Source: Littorina saxatilis
Taxonomy: Eukaryota; Mollusca; Gastropoda; Littorinimorpha; Littorinidae
DNA length: 64,000 bases
NCBI RefSeq assembly: GCF_037325665.1
Contig: NC_090255.1
Span: 34,272,325-34,336,324, forward strand
Reading direction: 5' to 3'
A model generated the notes under the pieces. The model searched no databases, was not told the origin of the DNA, and worked only from the letters and a program-made list of their open reading frames with translations. A program made the translations under genes and the position numbers. Below, in pieces: positions 1-12,113 of this stretch (the stretch's first letter is position 1; each line of letters starts with the position of its first letter).

Positions 1-655
1 CTCCACTACGATCTTTTCCGTATAATTATGTCTGTTTAAAAACTACGTCTCTAGCGAGTGCCATGCAGGAAGGTTTTTAACCAACAACAAAAAGTTGAAA
101 TACATCACAAAAAAGACAGGTTTTTTCGACCTGTCGATAACTGTCGCAGAAAATATGAGTTGTCTGTGAAAAAAGAAAAGGAAACTCTGTCTGAAGCTGC
201 GGTTCTACTCCGTTCTTCGTGTTTCAAGAAAACATTCTCTTCTGTGAATTGCAGAAAGTAACTTAAAAAAGCGAGGACAAAGTCGCAATCGAGTGAAAAA
301 ACAACACGTGGTTCAGTGAAGTTTTAGATCAGTGGGAATCCTTTGATGAATCAACCACTGACAGGACACACAAACGAAACAAACTCGCCAGAGATAGAAG
401 AAGAAAACTGTGTTTGAATTTGTAGTTTCTTTGTGCTTGAAGGTAACGTTGACGTCTTGGACTGTATGACACATACATCCAGGATTGACAACAACAACAA
501 GAGAAAACGGGTAAGCACTCTCAGGAAGTCAGCTGTCAAAATTGAGTGTTTTCTGGATAGCTTTCTCTCTCCTCGGCATCCGACAGTGCATACAAGAACA
601 GCCTCAGCAGACGGTTGCAAGGCCACTTGTTGGAACTGAACCAGAGCTTAGTATG
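1..655. other. Left edge, no gene supported
   Basis: The only open frames here are short (under 95 codons), show no family resemblance, and lie on both strands without codon-like bias. A few GT donor-like sites occur, for example near 440 and 510, but I cannot link them to a coding exon. This may be an intron or intergenic DNA flanking the minisatellite. Confidence 0.5.
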
Positions 656-689
656 GTAGGTTACTTTTTGCTGCACCGGACATCCCTAC

Positions 690-3600
690 TTCTCTTCTTC
701 CTCGCCCCCCCTATGTTCTCCTCTTCCTTCTCTGTAGCCTATCTCTTCTTCCTCGCCCCTTGTATGTTCTCTTCCTTCTCCCGGTGCTTCTCCGTATCTC
801 TTCTTCCTCGCCCCTTGTATGTCCTCCTCTTCCTTCTCTGTAGCCTATCTCTCCTTCCTCGCCCCATGTATGTTCTCCTCTTCCTTCTCTGTATCTCTTC
901 TTCCTAGCTCTTTGTATGTTCTTCTCTTCCTTCTCTGTATCTCTTCTTCCTCGTCCCTGGTATGTTCTTCTCTTCCTTCTCTGTATCTCTTCTTCCTCGC
1001 CCCTTGTATGTTCTCCTCTTCCTTCTCTGTATCTCTTCTTCCTAGCTCTTTGTATGTTCTTCTCTTCCTTCTCTGTATCTCTTCTTCCTCGTCCCTGGTA
1101 TATTCTCCTCTTCCTTCTCCGTATCTCTTCTTCCTCGCCCCTTGTATGTCCTCCTCTTCCTTCTCTGTATCTCTTCTTCCTCGTCCCTGGTATGTCCTCC
1201 TCTTCCTTCTGTGTATCTCTTCTTCCTCGCCCCTTGTATGTCCTCCTCTTCCTTCTGTGTATCTCTTCTTCCTCGCCCCTTGTATGTTCTCCTCTTCCTT
1301 CTCCGTATCTCTTCTTCCTCGCCCCTTGTATGTTCTCCTCTTCCTTCTCTGTATCTCTTCTTCCTCGCCCCTTGTATGTTCTTCTCTTCCTTCTCTGTAT
1401 CTCTTCTTCCTCGCCCCTTGTATGTCCTCCTCTTCCTTCTGTGTATCTCTTCTTCCTCGCCCCTTGTATGTCCTCTTCTTCCTTCTGTGTATCTCTTCTT
1501 CCTCTCCGGGCCCTTGTATGTTCTTCTCTTCCTTCTGTGTATCTCTTCTTCCTCGCCCCTTGTATGTTCTCCTCTTCCTTCTGTGTATCTCTTCTTCCTC
1601 GCCCCTTGTATGTCCTCCTCTTCCTTCTCTGTATCTCTTCTTCCTCGTCCCTGGTATGTCCTCCTCTTCCTTCTGTGTATCTCTTCTTCCTCGCCCCTTG
1701 TATGTTCTTCTCTTCCTTCTGTGTATCTCTTCTTCCTCGTCCCTTGTATGTTCTTCTCTTCTTTCTGTGTATCTCTTCTTCCTCGTCCCTTGTATGTTCT
1801 TCTCTTCCTTCTGTGTATCTCTTCTTCCTCTCCGGGCCCTTGTATGTTCTCCTCTTCCTTCTGTGTATCTCTTCTTCCTCGCCCCTTGTATGTTCTCCTC
1901 TTCCTTCTCTGTATCTCTTCTTCCTCGCCCCTTGTATGTTCTTCTCTTCCTTCTCTGTATCTCTTCTTCCTCGCCCCTTGTATGTTCTCCTCTTCCTTCT
2001 GTGTATCTCTTCTTCCTCGCCCCTTGTATGTTCTCCTCTTCCTTCTGTGTATCTCTTCTTCCTCGCCCCTTGTATGTTCTTCTCTTCCTTCTGTGTATCT
2101 CTTCTTCCTCGCCCCCTGTATGTTCTTCTCTTCCTTCTGTGTATCTCTTCTTCCTCTCCGGGCCCTTGTATGTTCTTCTCTTCCTTCTGTGTATCTCTTC
2201 TTCCTCTCCGGGCCCTTGTATGTTCTTCTCTTCCTTCTGTGTATCTCTTCTTCCTCGCCCCTTGTATGTCCTTCTCTTCCTTCTGTGTATCTCTTCTTCC
2301 TCGTCCCTGGTATGTTCTCCTCTTCCTTCTCTGTATCTCTTCTTCCTCGTCCCTTGTATGTTCTTCTCTTCCTTCTGTGTATCTCTTCTTCCTCGTCCCT
2401 GGTATGTTCTCCTCTTCCTTCTCTGTATCTCTTCTTCCTCGCCCCTGGTATGTTCTTCTCTTCCTTCTGTGTATCTCTTCTTCCTCGTCCCTGGTGTTTT
2501 CTTCTTTCCTTCTGTGTATCTCTACTTCCTCGCCCCTTGTATGTTCTTCTCTTCCTTCTGTGTATCTCTTCTTCCTCGCCCCTTGTATGTCCTCCTCTTC
2601 CTTCTCTGTATCTCTTCTTCCTCGCCCCTTGTATGTTCTTCTCTTCCTTCTGTGTATCTCTTCTTCCTCGTCCCTGGTATGTCCTCCTCTTCCTTCTGTG
2701 TATCTCTTCTTCCTCGTCCCTTGTATGTTCTCCTCTTCCTTCTGTGTATCTCTTCTTCCTCGTCCCTGGTATGTCCTCCTCTTCCTTCTGTGTATCTTTC
2801 TTCCTCGTCCCTGGTATGTTCTCCTCTTCCTTCTGTGTATCTCTTCTTCCTCGCCCCTTGTATGTCCTCCTCTTCCTTCTGTGTATCTCTACTTCCTCGC
2901 CCCATGTATGTTCTCCTCTTCCTTCTCTGTATCTCTTCTTCCTCGTCCCTGGTATGTCCTCCTCTTCCTTCTGTGTATCTCTTCTTCCTCGCCCCTTGTA
3001 TGTCCTCCTCTTCCTTCTCTGTATCTCTTCTTCCTCGCCCCTTGCATGTTCTTCTCTTCCTTCTCTGTATCTCTTCTTCCTCGTCCCTGGTATGTTCTTC
3101 TCTTCCTTCTCTGTATCTCTCCTTCATCGCCCTTGGTATGTTCTCCTCTTCCTTCTGTGTATCTCTTCTTCCTCGTCCCTTGTATGTTCTTCTCTTCTTT
3201 CTGTGTATCTCTTCTTCCTCGCCCCATGTATGTTCTTCTCTTCCTTCTCTGTATCTCTTCTTCCTCGTCCCTTGTATGTTCTTCTCTTCCTTCTCTGTAT
3301 CTCTTCTTCCTCGCCCCTTGTATGTTCTTCTCTTCCTTCTGTGTATCTCTTCTTCCTTCTGTGTATCTCTTCTTCCTCGCCCCTTGTATGTTCTCCTCTT
3401 CCTTCTGTGTATCTCTTCTTCCTCGCCCCTTGTATGTTCTCCTCTTCCTTCTGTGTATCTCTTCTTCCTCGCCCCTTGTATGTTCTCCTCTTCCTTCTGT
3501 GTATCTCTTCTTCCTCGCCCCTTGTATGTTCTTCTCTTCCTTCTGTGTATCTCTTCTTCCTCGCCCCTTGTATGTTCTCCTCTTCCTTCTCTGTATCTCT

Positions 3601-4060
3601 TCTTCCTCGCCCCTTGTATGTTCTCCTCTTCCTTCTGTGTATCTCTTCTTCCTCGCCCCTTGTATGTTCTCCTCTTCCTTCTGTGTATCTCTTCTTCCTC
3701 GTCCTTTGTATGTTCTTCTCTTCCTTCTGTGTATCTCTTCTTCCTCGCCCCTTGTATGTTCTCCTCTTCCTTCTGTGTATCTCTTCTTCCTCGCCCCTTG
3801 TATGTTCTCCTCTTCCTTCTGTGTATCTCTTCTTCCTCGTCCCTTGTATGTTCTTCTCTTCCTTCTGTGTATCTCTACTTCCTCGTCCCTTGTATGTTCT
3901 CCTCTTCCTTCTGTGTATCTCTACTTCCTCGTCCCTTGTATGTTCTCCTCTTCCTTCTGTGTATCTCTTCTTCCTCGCCCCTTGTATGTTCTCCTCTTCC
4001 TTCTGTGTATCTCTTCTTCCTCGCCCCTTGTATGTTCTCCTCTTCCTTCTCTGTCTCCCT
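690..4060. repeat. 46-bp pyrimidine-rich minisatellite, about 73 units
   Basis: A tandem array of a roughly 46-bp unit runs without interruption. A typical unit contains TGTATGTTCTCCTCTTCC followed by TTCTGTGTATCTCTTC and TTCCTCGCCCCT. Units differ at a few recurring sites (GTTCTC, GTTCTT or GTCCTC; CTGTAT or GTGTAT; GCCCCTT or GTCCCTG), so higher-order variants exist. Some units carry a CTCCGGGCCC insertion. The plus strand is almost pure pyrimidine apart from TGTATG. Because 46 is not a multiple of three and the unit lacks stops, all three plus frames stay open for about 3 kb. Those frames encode a degenerate Ser/Leu/Pro repeat and I do not regard them as genes. The polypurine/polypyrimidine asymmetry could favour triplex DNA. 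Confidence 0.95.
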
Positions 4061-4249
4061 TTTTCTACTGCTCTTCCTTCTCGTAATTTGGGTCTTTCTC
4101 TTGCTCTTCGTTATCTCAATACTCCACATTATCATTATTATTTTACCGAATATCTCCTCTAGTACCTCACTCTATCTTTCTTTCGCCTCTCTTCTTTTCT
4201 CATGTCTGTCCTTCCCTTTTCCATACTGGCACGATTCTCTTCTTCTTTT

Positions 4250-4357
4250 TCTTTTTAATTCCTCTCTCACTCTTTCTCTCTCCTTCTCTCTATCTCTCTC
4301 TCTCCCTTTCTCTTTCTCACTCTTCCTCTCTTTTTCCCTCCCTTTGTCGTCTCCCCC

Positions 4358-4440
<83 letters not shown>
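4250..4440. repeat. CT-rich tract ending in (CT)n
   Basis: Imperfect CT-rich sequence grades into about 78 bp of nearly pure CT dinucleotide (about 4360-4438). It continues the pyrimidine bias of the adjacent minisatellite. Confidence 0.95.
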
Positions 4441-4441
<1 letters not shown>

Positions 4442-4617
4442 ATGGGAGGTCATTGTACATTCCTTTCTTGTCATATAGTGCAATGTTTTAATTACCCGTT
4501 GAAAAAGGAGACGCCAACCTTTCGTTGTGGCTGGGTCACATCTCCATGACTTTTGTCGCTAATTAGCCTCATTAATGATATATGTTGCCGTGTCGTGATC
4601 AACCATGTCATGAGACA

Positions 4618-4821
<204 letters not shown>

Positions 4822-4849
4822 CAAACATGTGTATATTGATGCTTGAATC

Positions 4850-4975
4850 TTAACTTCTAAGTGTTTCTGTTTTAGTGTAAATTGTTTTTTTGTTTTGTGT
4901 GCTTGTCGTCCTTAGGACAGAAAAGGGGCCCAGCCTTAAATATCTATTCTTGTAAAATAAAGTTCAGTCTCAGTC
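4850..4975 (+). other. Possible retroposon 3' end with AATAAA
   Basis: A T-rich stretch leads to TCCTTAGGACAGAAAAGG and then an AATAAA signal near 4957. This looks like the 3' untranslated end of a LINE or of an old transcript. No coding remnant precedes it, so the call is weak. Confidence 0.2.
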
Positions 4976-5231
4976 GCTTCCTTATTACTAAAATGATTAC
5001 GATCGCGTGCCTTTTCCAACGGGGTAGACTCTAATATGAATTATTAACGAAAACACACAAGTGTATGTGAAGTGCCAACCATCGCAATGCAATAATTTCC
5101 GAGTGTGGCAAAGGATAAACCATCCAGTCGTGTTCTACACACGTAAACCACAATAATATAATAAGGAATGGCTAAAGAATGAACAAAAAAAAGAAAGACA
5201 GAAAAGAAGAGAAAAAAAACAGAGAAGAAAA

Positions 5232-6092
5232 AACAAGTCGCGTAAGGCGAAAATACAACATTTAGTCAAGTAGCTGTCGAACTCACAGAATGAAACTGAA
5301 CGCAACGCAACGCATCAAGACCGTATACTCGTAGCATCGTCACTCCACCGCCCGTGGCAAAGGCAGTGCCAGTGAAATTGACAAGAAGAGCGGGGTATTC
5401 GTTGCGCTGAGAAGGATAGCACGCTTTTCTGTACCTCTCTTCGTTTTAACTTTCTGAGCGTGTTTTTAATCCAAACATATCATATCTATATGTTTTTGGA
5501 ATCAGGAACCGACAAGGAATAAGATGAAAGTGTTTTTAAATTGATTTCGAAAAAAACAATTTGATAATAATTTTTATATATTTAATTTTCAGAGCTTGTT
5601 GTTAATCCAAATATAACATATTTATATGTTTTTGGAATCAGCAAATGATGGAGAATAAGATGAACGTAAATTTGGATCGTTTTATAAATTTTTATTTTTT
5701 TTTTACAATTTTCCGATTTTTAATGACCAAAGTCATTAATTAATTTTTAAGCCACCAAGCTGAAATGCAATACCGAAGTCCGGGCTTCGTCGAAGATTAC
5801 TTGACCAAAATGTCAACCAATTTGGTTGAAAAATGAGGGCGTGACAGTGCCGCCTCAACTTTCACGAAAAGCCGGATATGACGTCATCAAAGACATTTAT
5901 CAAAAAAATGAAAAAAACGTGTGAGGATATCATATTCAGGAACTCTCATGTCAAATTTCATAAAGATCGTCCAGTAGTTTAGTCTGAACCGCTCTACACA
6001 CACACACACACAGACACACACACATACACCATGACCCTCGTCTCGATTCCCCCCTCTACGTTAAAACATTTAGTCAAAACTTGACTAAATGT
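5232..6092 (+). mobile_element. Hairpin-ended element, family A, copy 1
   Basis: This is one of five long copies in the window (others at 22098, 41733, 54441 and, inverted, 62823). The left end reads AACAAGTCGCGTAAGGCGA, which can form a small TCGC/GCGA stem, followed by ACATTTAGTCAAG. The right end is ACATTTAGTCAA, two to three bases, then TTGACTAAATGT, a strong terminal hairpin whose arms match the left ACATTTAGTCAAG. The interior is AT-rich with two related blocks around TATATGTTTTTGGAATCAG, then a GACGTCA-bearing block and a (CA)n stretch near the right end. It has no coding capacity and no clear target duplication, so it is non-autonomous. The terminal hairpin suggests a Helitron-like or foldback origin, but that is inference. 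Confidence 0.85.
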
Positions 6093-6093
6093 A

Positions 6094-6157
6094 AACAAGT
6101 CGCGTAAGGCGAAAATACAATATTTAGTCAAGTAGCTGTCAAAACTTGACTAAATAT
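6094..6157 (+). mobile_element. Family A internally deleted copy, 64 bp
   Basis: Directly after copy 1, separated by one A, a second AACAAGTCGCGTAAGGCGA start is followed by TATTTAGTCAAGTAGCTGT and then jumps straight to the terminal AAAACTTGACTAAATAT. Both ends are kept while about 800 bp of interior is missing. The head-to-tail contact helps fix the true element boundaries. Confidence 0.8.
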
Positions 6158-6587
6158 GGCCATGGCCATGTTGGGTTTGATGCGTGCATGCCTGGTTTTC
6201 TCCTGTAGATGGGTGTCGGCACAGAAGGTCTGCCCGCTGTCCTCAGCCAACATGCTCCGTCTTCATGGCAGCTCAAATTTTTTATCGAGGTTCTCTCCTC
6301 TAGATCCGCCGTGTTTCGCCTAGGGGCTTTCGCTGCCTAGTTGATAGGGTCACCTCGTAGAGGATGTGGTCATAGACCACGCACGGTCGGTCTTGGGATA
6401 GGGAAACGTTATGCTAGTCCGGAGGGATTACGCCACAATGGCCACCTCGCGAAGACCCAGGGTCCTAGACTAGGGAGGTCCAAGGGGGAGCACCGGGAGG
6501 GCTACCCCTCTACCCGCACCTCCAACACAATCCCTTCCCCTGGTAGCTTCATCCCCAAGGAGGAAACAAAGCTACCTGCAACACCCC
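6158..6587. mobile_element. 430-bp insertion with 10-bp target duplication
   Basis: The sequence GACTAAATAT occurs at 6148-6157 and again at 6588-6597, bracketing 430 bp of GC-richer DNA unlike its surroundings. The left copy is the end of the short family A element, so this insertion came later. A 97-codon plus-strand frame crosses part of it but resembles no protein I know. There is no poly-A or simple-repeat tail. A 10-bp duplication fits retroposition (a truncated LINE or SINE-like unit), and the family is unknown to me. Confidence 0.6.
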
Positions 6588-6597
6588 GACTAAATAT

Positions 6598-7041
6598 AAA
6601 AAGCGTAGGATTTATGTTGTGTAGGCGGTCGTAGCGTAGTACGCTGGAATGTGCACCGGACAGGACAGGAATGGTCAAATGATAATTTCTTGACCCTCAA
6701 TGCCCCCAAGGGTCCTTTGTTAGGTTGTCTGCATCTCTGTGTGTGTGTGTGTGTGTGGAGGGGTGGACGGGGGTCCGTGTGAGTGTGTATGTGTGAGTGT
6801 CCTCGGCCACTTCATTGTCTCTCTCCTGGATAAGTCTTCCACTTATTTCTGCCCCTTCTTTTCACATTATGTTTACGTTTGCGACTTATTCAGGATAGTT
6901 GTTTGTTGCGGGGGGAAGGGGGGGGAGGGGGGGAAGCGCGGGTTGGATGTCTCTCTGTTTCTTTTCTGCGTTAGTTCGTACTTTTATTTGCTTGTTTTTC
7001 GTTTTTGCTTTGTTTATCTTTGTTCATTCATTCTTCCTTTC

Positions 7042-7105
<64 letters not shown>

Positions 7106-8250
7106 GTATGTTTGTTTATTTGTTATCATGCACATGTTAAATTTAGCTCCCAACAAGAACATCGATCGTCTCAAGCGATTAATCAAATGTTCAGCTTGTG
7201 TAGAACTTACTAATTACTTTTGGCTTAGTTGATTGTCTGCATCCTGAGTGTTTGTCTGTCTGTCCACTTGTAAGAACGTTAGGTCGAAGTACCGTGATTG
7301 TAATGTTTTGTTTTGAAATAGATAAAACGTTCCAAAACTTACAATTCTTACTTATTTTAGTAATATTCTTACAATAAGCATCATAGATGAGAACAACCTT
7401 CCACTTAAACTCATACAAAAAATCAGAAGACGGACTGTTTCCTGGTGGGTGTATTTGTTTGTTGTTGCTTTTGGTGGGGTGTTTTGTGGTTGTTGGTATT
7501 TTTTTTTTTTTTGGAGGAGGGAGGGTTCCCTGAATTAATTTCACACATTGACATTGGTGTCACTTACAGAATTCATTCAACCAAAGATTCCCAATGTGCG
7601 CAGAAAGTATCTAGACCGTGGATATTTGGCGTGTGATTAAGTTTAAGGTTGCTCACATCGCGTGTAGAAACATGTACAGATCTGAAATAGTGGACAGGAT
7701 CGCTTACTCGAGATAACAAATGTGACTTCAACTTCAAGTATAATATAATGAATATAGGATAATAATGATAAGCAATCTTCGGAATAGCATGAATGTCATT
7801 CTCTGAAGACGGTATTGCATCCTACCAAACAACAGGACGATATTTTCCAGGTTCCACGGTAATATCTGAGACCGAAAATATGAAAGAACGGTGATAAACT
7901 TGACCTTTTTCTTGTTTTGATAGGGAAAAATGGTTCACTGAACTCCCTTTAGTTACACCTGGTGTGTGTTTTTTCATAAACACGCGTACATTATTTTCGC
8001 ATACGGTCGCCAGAATAAAATATGCAAGCTCTCGCCTCAGACGAAATTAACCGTGGTTCAGATTTCCAAAAGAAAACAACTCCTGTACAAAATCTGTCAT
8101 GGTGGATTTGTTCAAATTAGGACAGTGGTAGTAAGATACACGACTTGTGTTGTTGTTCGCTAATGGCGACCAATTTATAAAGATTAGACGCGCCATACAG
8201 GGGTTCTTTCGTTCCGAAGACAGCCTAGTAGGCGGAATTTGACCTCTCAC
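6598..8250. other. Gene-free stretch with (GTTA)n
   Basis: No supportable gene. The stretch holds a short TG tract (about 6738-6757), G-rich sequence near 6910-6935 and a GTTA tetranucleotide run at about 7040-7102. The remainder is AT-rich with only short unrelated frames. Confidence 0.6.
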
Positions 8251-8274
8251 CCCCCCCACACACACACACACACA

Positions 8275-8332
<58 letters not shown>

Positions 8333-8533
8333 ATTTACCTTGGTTTAAGCGTGTTTTTATTAATTTCTTGTATACATGTTATATACAGTAACAACATTAA
8401 GAACGTTAACAAGCAGACTGCTTATGGACACGTTCTAAAACTGATAATCAATACACATTCTGATAACAAGACATGGCGAACAAGTGATAACTTCAACCCT
8501 TTTCTTTCAAAATATTTCATATTTTATACAAAT

Positions 8534-8604
<71 letters not shown>
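8251..8604. repeat. (CA)n and (GA)n microsatellites
   Basis: A CA dinucleotide run at about 8262-8332 is followed, after about 200 bp of unique DNA, by a pure GA run at about 8537-8604. Confidence 0.95.
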
Positions 8605-8607
<3 letters not shown>

Positions 8608-10255
8608 CTTTGCTACATCTATTGCTGTCACTGTTAATATAATATCAGCCGAAGCGATCAGTTGACATAACGTAATCTTGTACAGCAGAAAATATTTTCG
8701 TGTTCAAAGATATAGTTAAATCAGTATTTCCAAACCATTTACCTTCTGTAACCTACCTACCATCCCCCTACCCCATAATTCCGTCTGACTTCTCAGTTTC
8801 TAAACAGTTTCGACTGCCTTTAGTTTATATAAATTCCATGCCAAAAACTCTGGCATGATGTCAAATCTTTCTATTTTTTAATCCAAAGTGGCAGTCCTCG
8901 ATGGCATCACGTTCATCATTTCAAATCTGCAAAATAAAATGACACCTCGCACTTCAAAGGAAACCTACACTTCATTTAATTCTGGTTTGCTGGCCCTTTC
9001 AAATAGTGGGGGGCAATGCTATGTTATTCTAACCTTGAGCTCCCTCCCAGCTGTTGGAAAAAGTTCAACTCAACTCAACTCAACTCAACTCAACTCAACT
9101 CAAATTTTATTGGCTTCAATTTTCATAGAAGAATTTGTCTTGCGCTTGGGAGAAAATAAGAGTATAACATATAAAAACAGCATTCATATCACATTTCATG
9201 TATCACACACAGTAATCACTAGTATAAGCCTACAATTATCACATTTGTACCTGTATCATACATGCAAATAAATAGTATCACATTTCCACGTATCACACAC
9301 AATATATACATTACATAACATACAGCAAGCTTCCATCTCCCGCGCCCCCCCCCCCCCCCCTCCCACACATACATATCCTCGCACGTGCGTCGACTCCATA
9401 CAAATGACATCATCAGTCCATTAACTAAAATGCACAATGACTAGTAGTGGGTACATGATACTTAATACGTGCTCAACTAGACCTGCTAACTAAAATAATA
9501 ACAGAAACAAAAACAAGGACTGGGCACAACATTTACACGTGTGTGACCTACTTACATCAAGTGCCTGTGATCTATAAATAACAATGATTGCGTTTAAAGT
9601 AAAACATGAATAATGCCGATGTTTGCTAACAATGAATACATAATAACTAAGATAAGAATGTATGTGCTTTCATAATATGATTATTTTATAAAACACAGTG
9701 GGGAAATTTGGAAAATAATTTTTATACGAAACTGCGCACATCGAGTCGAGCTCTGTGGCGTGTGTGTTCGGAGGCAGGAGACACACATGGCTGTGGATAT
9801 TAATGTTCGGTGGATTAAAAAGGATACCCCGACTTCGGCAGGGCAGAAGGAGGTACAAGACGGTGTGCTGTATTGCTGTGTGTGAGTGTGCTGTGCAGAC
9901 CTTCTGTGTTATGTGCATGTTCTATTCTAGTCTGTCCGTAGGCTTCATCTGAGGGCCTATTGTGTACAAGTTACCGGACTAATAAGTCCAAAGGAACAAC
10001 CAAGGTTATAATAGCAAACGGACACAGAGGCCAAACAAAAACGCATGACGACGATGATCCTCTGCAACCAAGAATGAAAGCAAACAACAACAAAATAGAG
10101 AAAAGAATACGGAGAGAGAGTGAGAGAGAAAGAAAGAGAGAGAGAAAGAGAGAACACACACACACACACACAGAAAGATAAGAGAGCAGAAAAACAGAGA
10201 GAGAAAGAGAGAGAGAGACAGAGACAGAGACACAGAGAGAGAGACAGAGACAGAG

Positions 10256-10296
<41 letters not shown>

Positions 10297-10962
10297 GAAT
10301 AACACACACACAAACACACAGTGACAGAGAGAGAGAGAGAGAGAGAGAGAGAAGAACAAGAACAGAAAAAATATATATATTCCCTGAACAAAATGCGGTC
10401 AGTCTATTTGACCCGTGGCGAACAGTAGCCGTGAAATGCGGCCTTAATGAAGTAAGGATTAAGGGGGCTTCCTGTCACGGCTGCTACAATGGTTGGTAAT
10501 GTCGCCTCCGGGAAAAATGGGTTTTGTCATGCTAGGTAGGGACTAGCGAAGGCGGCTGAGGTGGGGAGGGGGGGCGGACATGTAGAACTTGGATGGAGGA
10601 GTTTTAATTGACGGGCTATGATCAGGATGATGACCGCAGCTGACCTGACCTGACCTGACCTCTGGGTATGTGTGTGTGTGTGTGTGTTTGTGTGTGTGGG
10701 TATGTGTGTGTGTGTGTTTGTGTGTGTGAGTGTGTGTGTGTCAGCGTGTGTGTGTGTGTGTGTCAGTTTCATTGTCTCTGAACTATCTGTCGAGCATCTC
10801 TCTTTCTGGACAGTTAAAATTTCAAGTAGTTGTTTATTTTCAATTAATAAACGTTTACTTGTATATCCAAAAGACCTCGTGCATTTGTGTTTGGCTTGAC
10901 TTAGCAAATACAACACAAGAACTAGAAATGGAAAAAAACCAATCCGAACACGTTAGAGCATC

Positions 10963-11030
<68 letters not shown>

Positions 11031-11121
11031 AATCTGACACTCAATTCCTCTGCAAAAAATCCTCCCGTTTTCTTTTCTCTTACCAAGAAGTGACCACAGC
11101 AGACACAGAATCACTTATATC
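8605..11121. other. Gene-free stretch rich in simple repeats
   Basis: I see no gene. Contents are an ACTCA pentamer run (about 9067-9102), a C homopolymer near 9346-9361, a GA/CA-rich patchwork (about 10110-10355), a TG-rich run (about 10668-10762) and a CA run (about 10969-11028). Long frames reading Ser-Leu or His-Thr repeats are simple-repeat artefacts. Confidence 0.6.
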
Positions 11122-12113
11122 TGTTCTGCGCGAACTTAGAATCCGGTTTCATTCTAGAATGGACCGGGTCCAGGTTGGAATTCTAACCCTGCGCAAGTAC
11201 AGGGGTGCCATTCTAGAATGAAACCCTTGTTGCTGGTCCATTCTAGAATCGGCCGTGCGCAAGGTTGGAATTTGGGTCCAAGTTGGAATAGTCATTTCAG
11301 TTAGACTATCACACAGCCAAAGCCACAAATGTGGATTTTCTGTTTGTTTTTGTTTTTTGTGTGTTTGGTTGGGGTTTTTTTTCGGGTTTTTTACACTTTA
11401 CTCAAAGACATCGTGAATTGGGATTGTGATGTTCTGAAAGTGATTACGATTTTGAGAGACACTCAGCACTGATCGCTACGAACGGAAATTTCCGGACTGA
11501 CAGTGTTTTGCCGATCTCGCTTGTAACTTTTAATCTTATTCATATACATGAAGTTGGTCTTCTGAATTGTGAAGATATAATGTCAACTTTTTTTTTAAAC
11601 CTGTGACAACAGCTCTATAACTCACTCTGTCCTTCTGTTGGTCTGTCTGTCGGTTAGTCGGTCTGACAGTCTGTCTGTCTGTCAAAAATATTGTCAAAAC
11701 ACCGGACATTTCCGAGAGGGAGACAGCGCTGACATTGCAAGCGGCCGCAACCGGCTCTCATCACAAAAACAACTGCCCTGCAAACATTACCGCCCTGGTA
11801 GTCCCCCTTGCTATGGTCTGCCTTTGTTTATTGCGTACTCAGGAGTGTCAACTTTCTTGACATGACATGACATCGCAAGATCGCCAAAGGATTTTTTTCA
11901 GGGGTAGACAAATCAGCCCCATTTTATCAAAGGGAAGGTGCAGGTGGAGATAATTCAAGGGAAGACAAATCTGTCTTACCTACAAACATTACGGCCCCCT
12001 TTATTCAAGGGTTTCATTCTAGAATGGCACCCCTGTACTTGCGCAGGGTTAGAATTCCAACCTGGACCCGGTCCATTCTAGAATGAAACCGGATTCTAAG
12101 TTCGCGCAGAACA
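11122..12113. mobile_element. 992-bp element with 108-bp perfect inverted ends
   Basis: Bases 11122-11229 are the exact reverse complement of 12006-12113. The outermost bases are TGTTCTGCGCGAAC, and each arm contains the palindromic motif TTCTAGAA more than once. TATC flanks both sides (ending at 11121 and starting at 12114), a plausible 4-bp target duplication. The interior, about 776 bp, has no convincing transposase. Just inside the left arm a further TTCTAGAA-bearing half-copy occurs. The structure fits a non-autonomous DNA transposon or foldback element. The identical arms imply recent movement or arm-to-arm gene conversion. Confidence 0.85.

Noticed and set aside
690-4060. Possible CRISPR-like array
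   Set aside because: Units are contiguous with no unique spacers, and the DNA is eukaryotic. The same holds for the arrays at 58.2-59.1, 59.9-61.6 and 62.2-62.6 kb.
2522-4135. Minus-strand Arg/Glu-rich frames across the same array
   Set aside because: Reverse-strand shadows of the minisatellite.
819-4478. Open plus-strand frames of about 1,000-1,200 codons, Ser/Leu/Pro/Phe rich
   Set aside because: They are the stop-free translations of the 46-bp minisatellite in each of three frames, with no start context, no domain and periodic frame rotation.
7191-7544. A 117-codon minus-strand frame
   Set aside because: Begins in low-complexity Pro/Lys/Thr sequence and resembles nothing. Likely chance.
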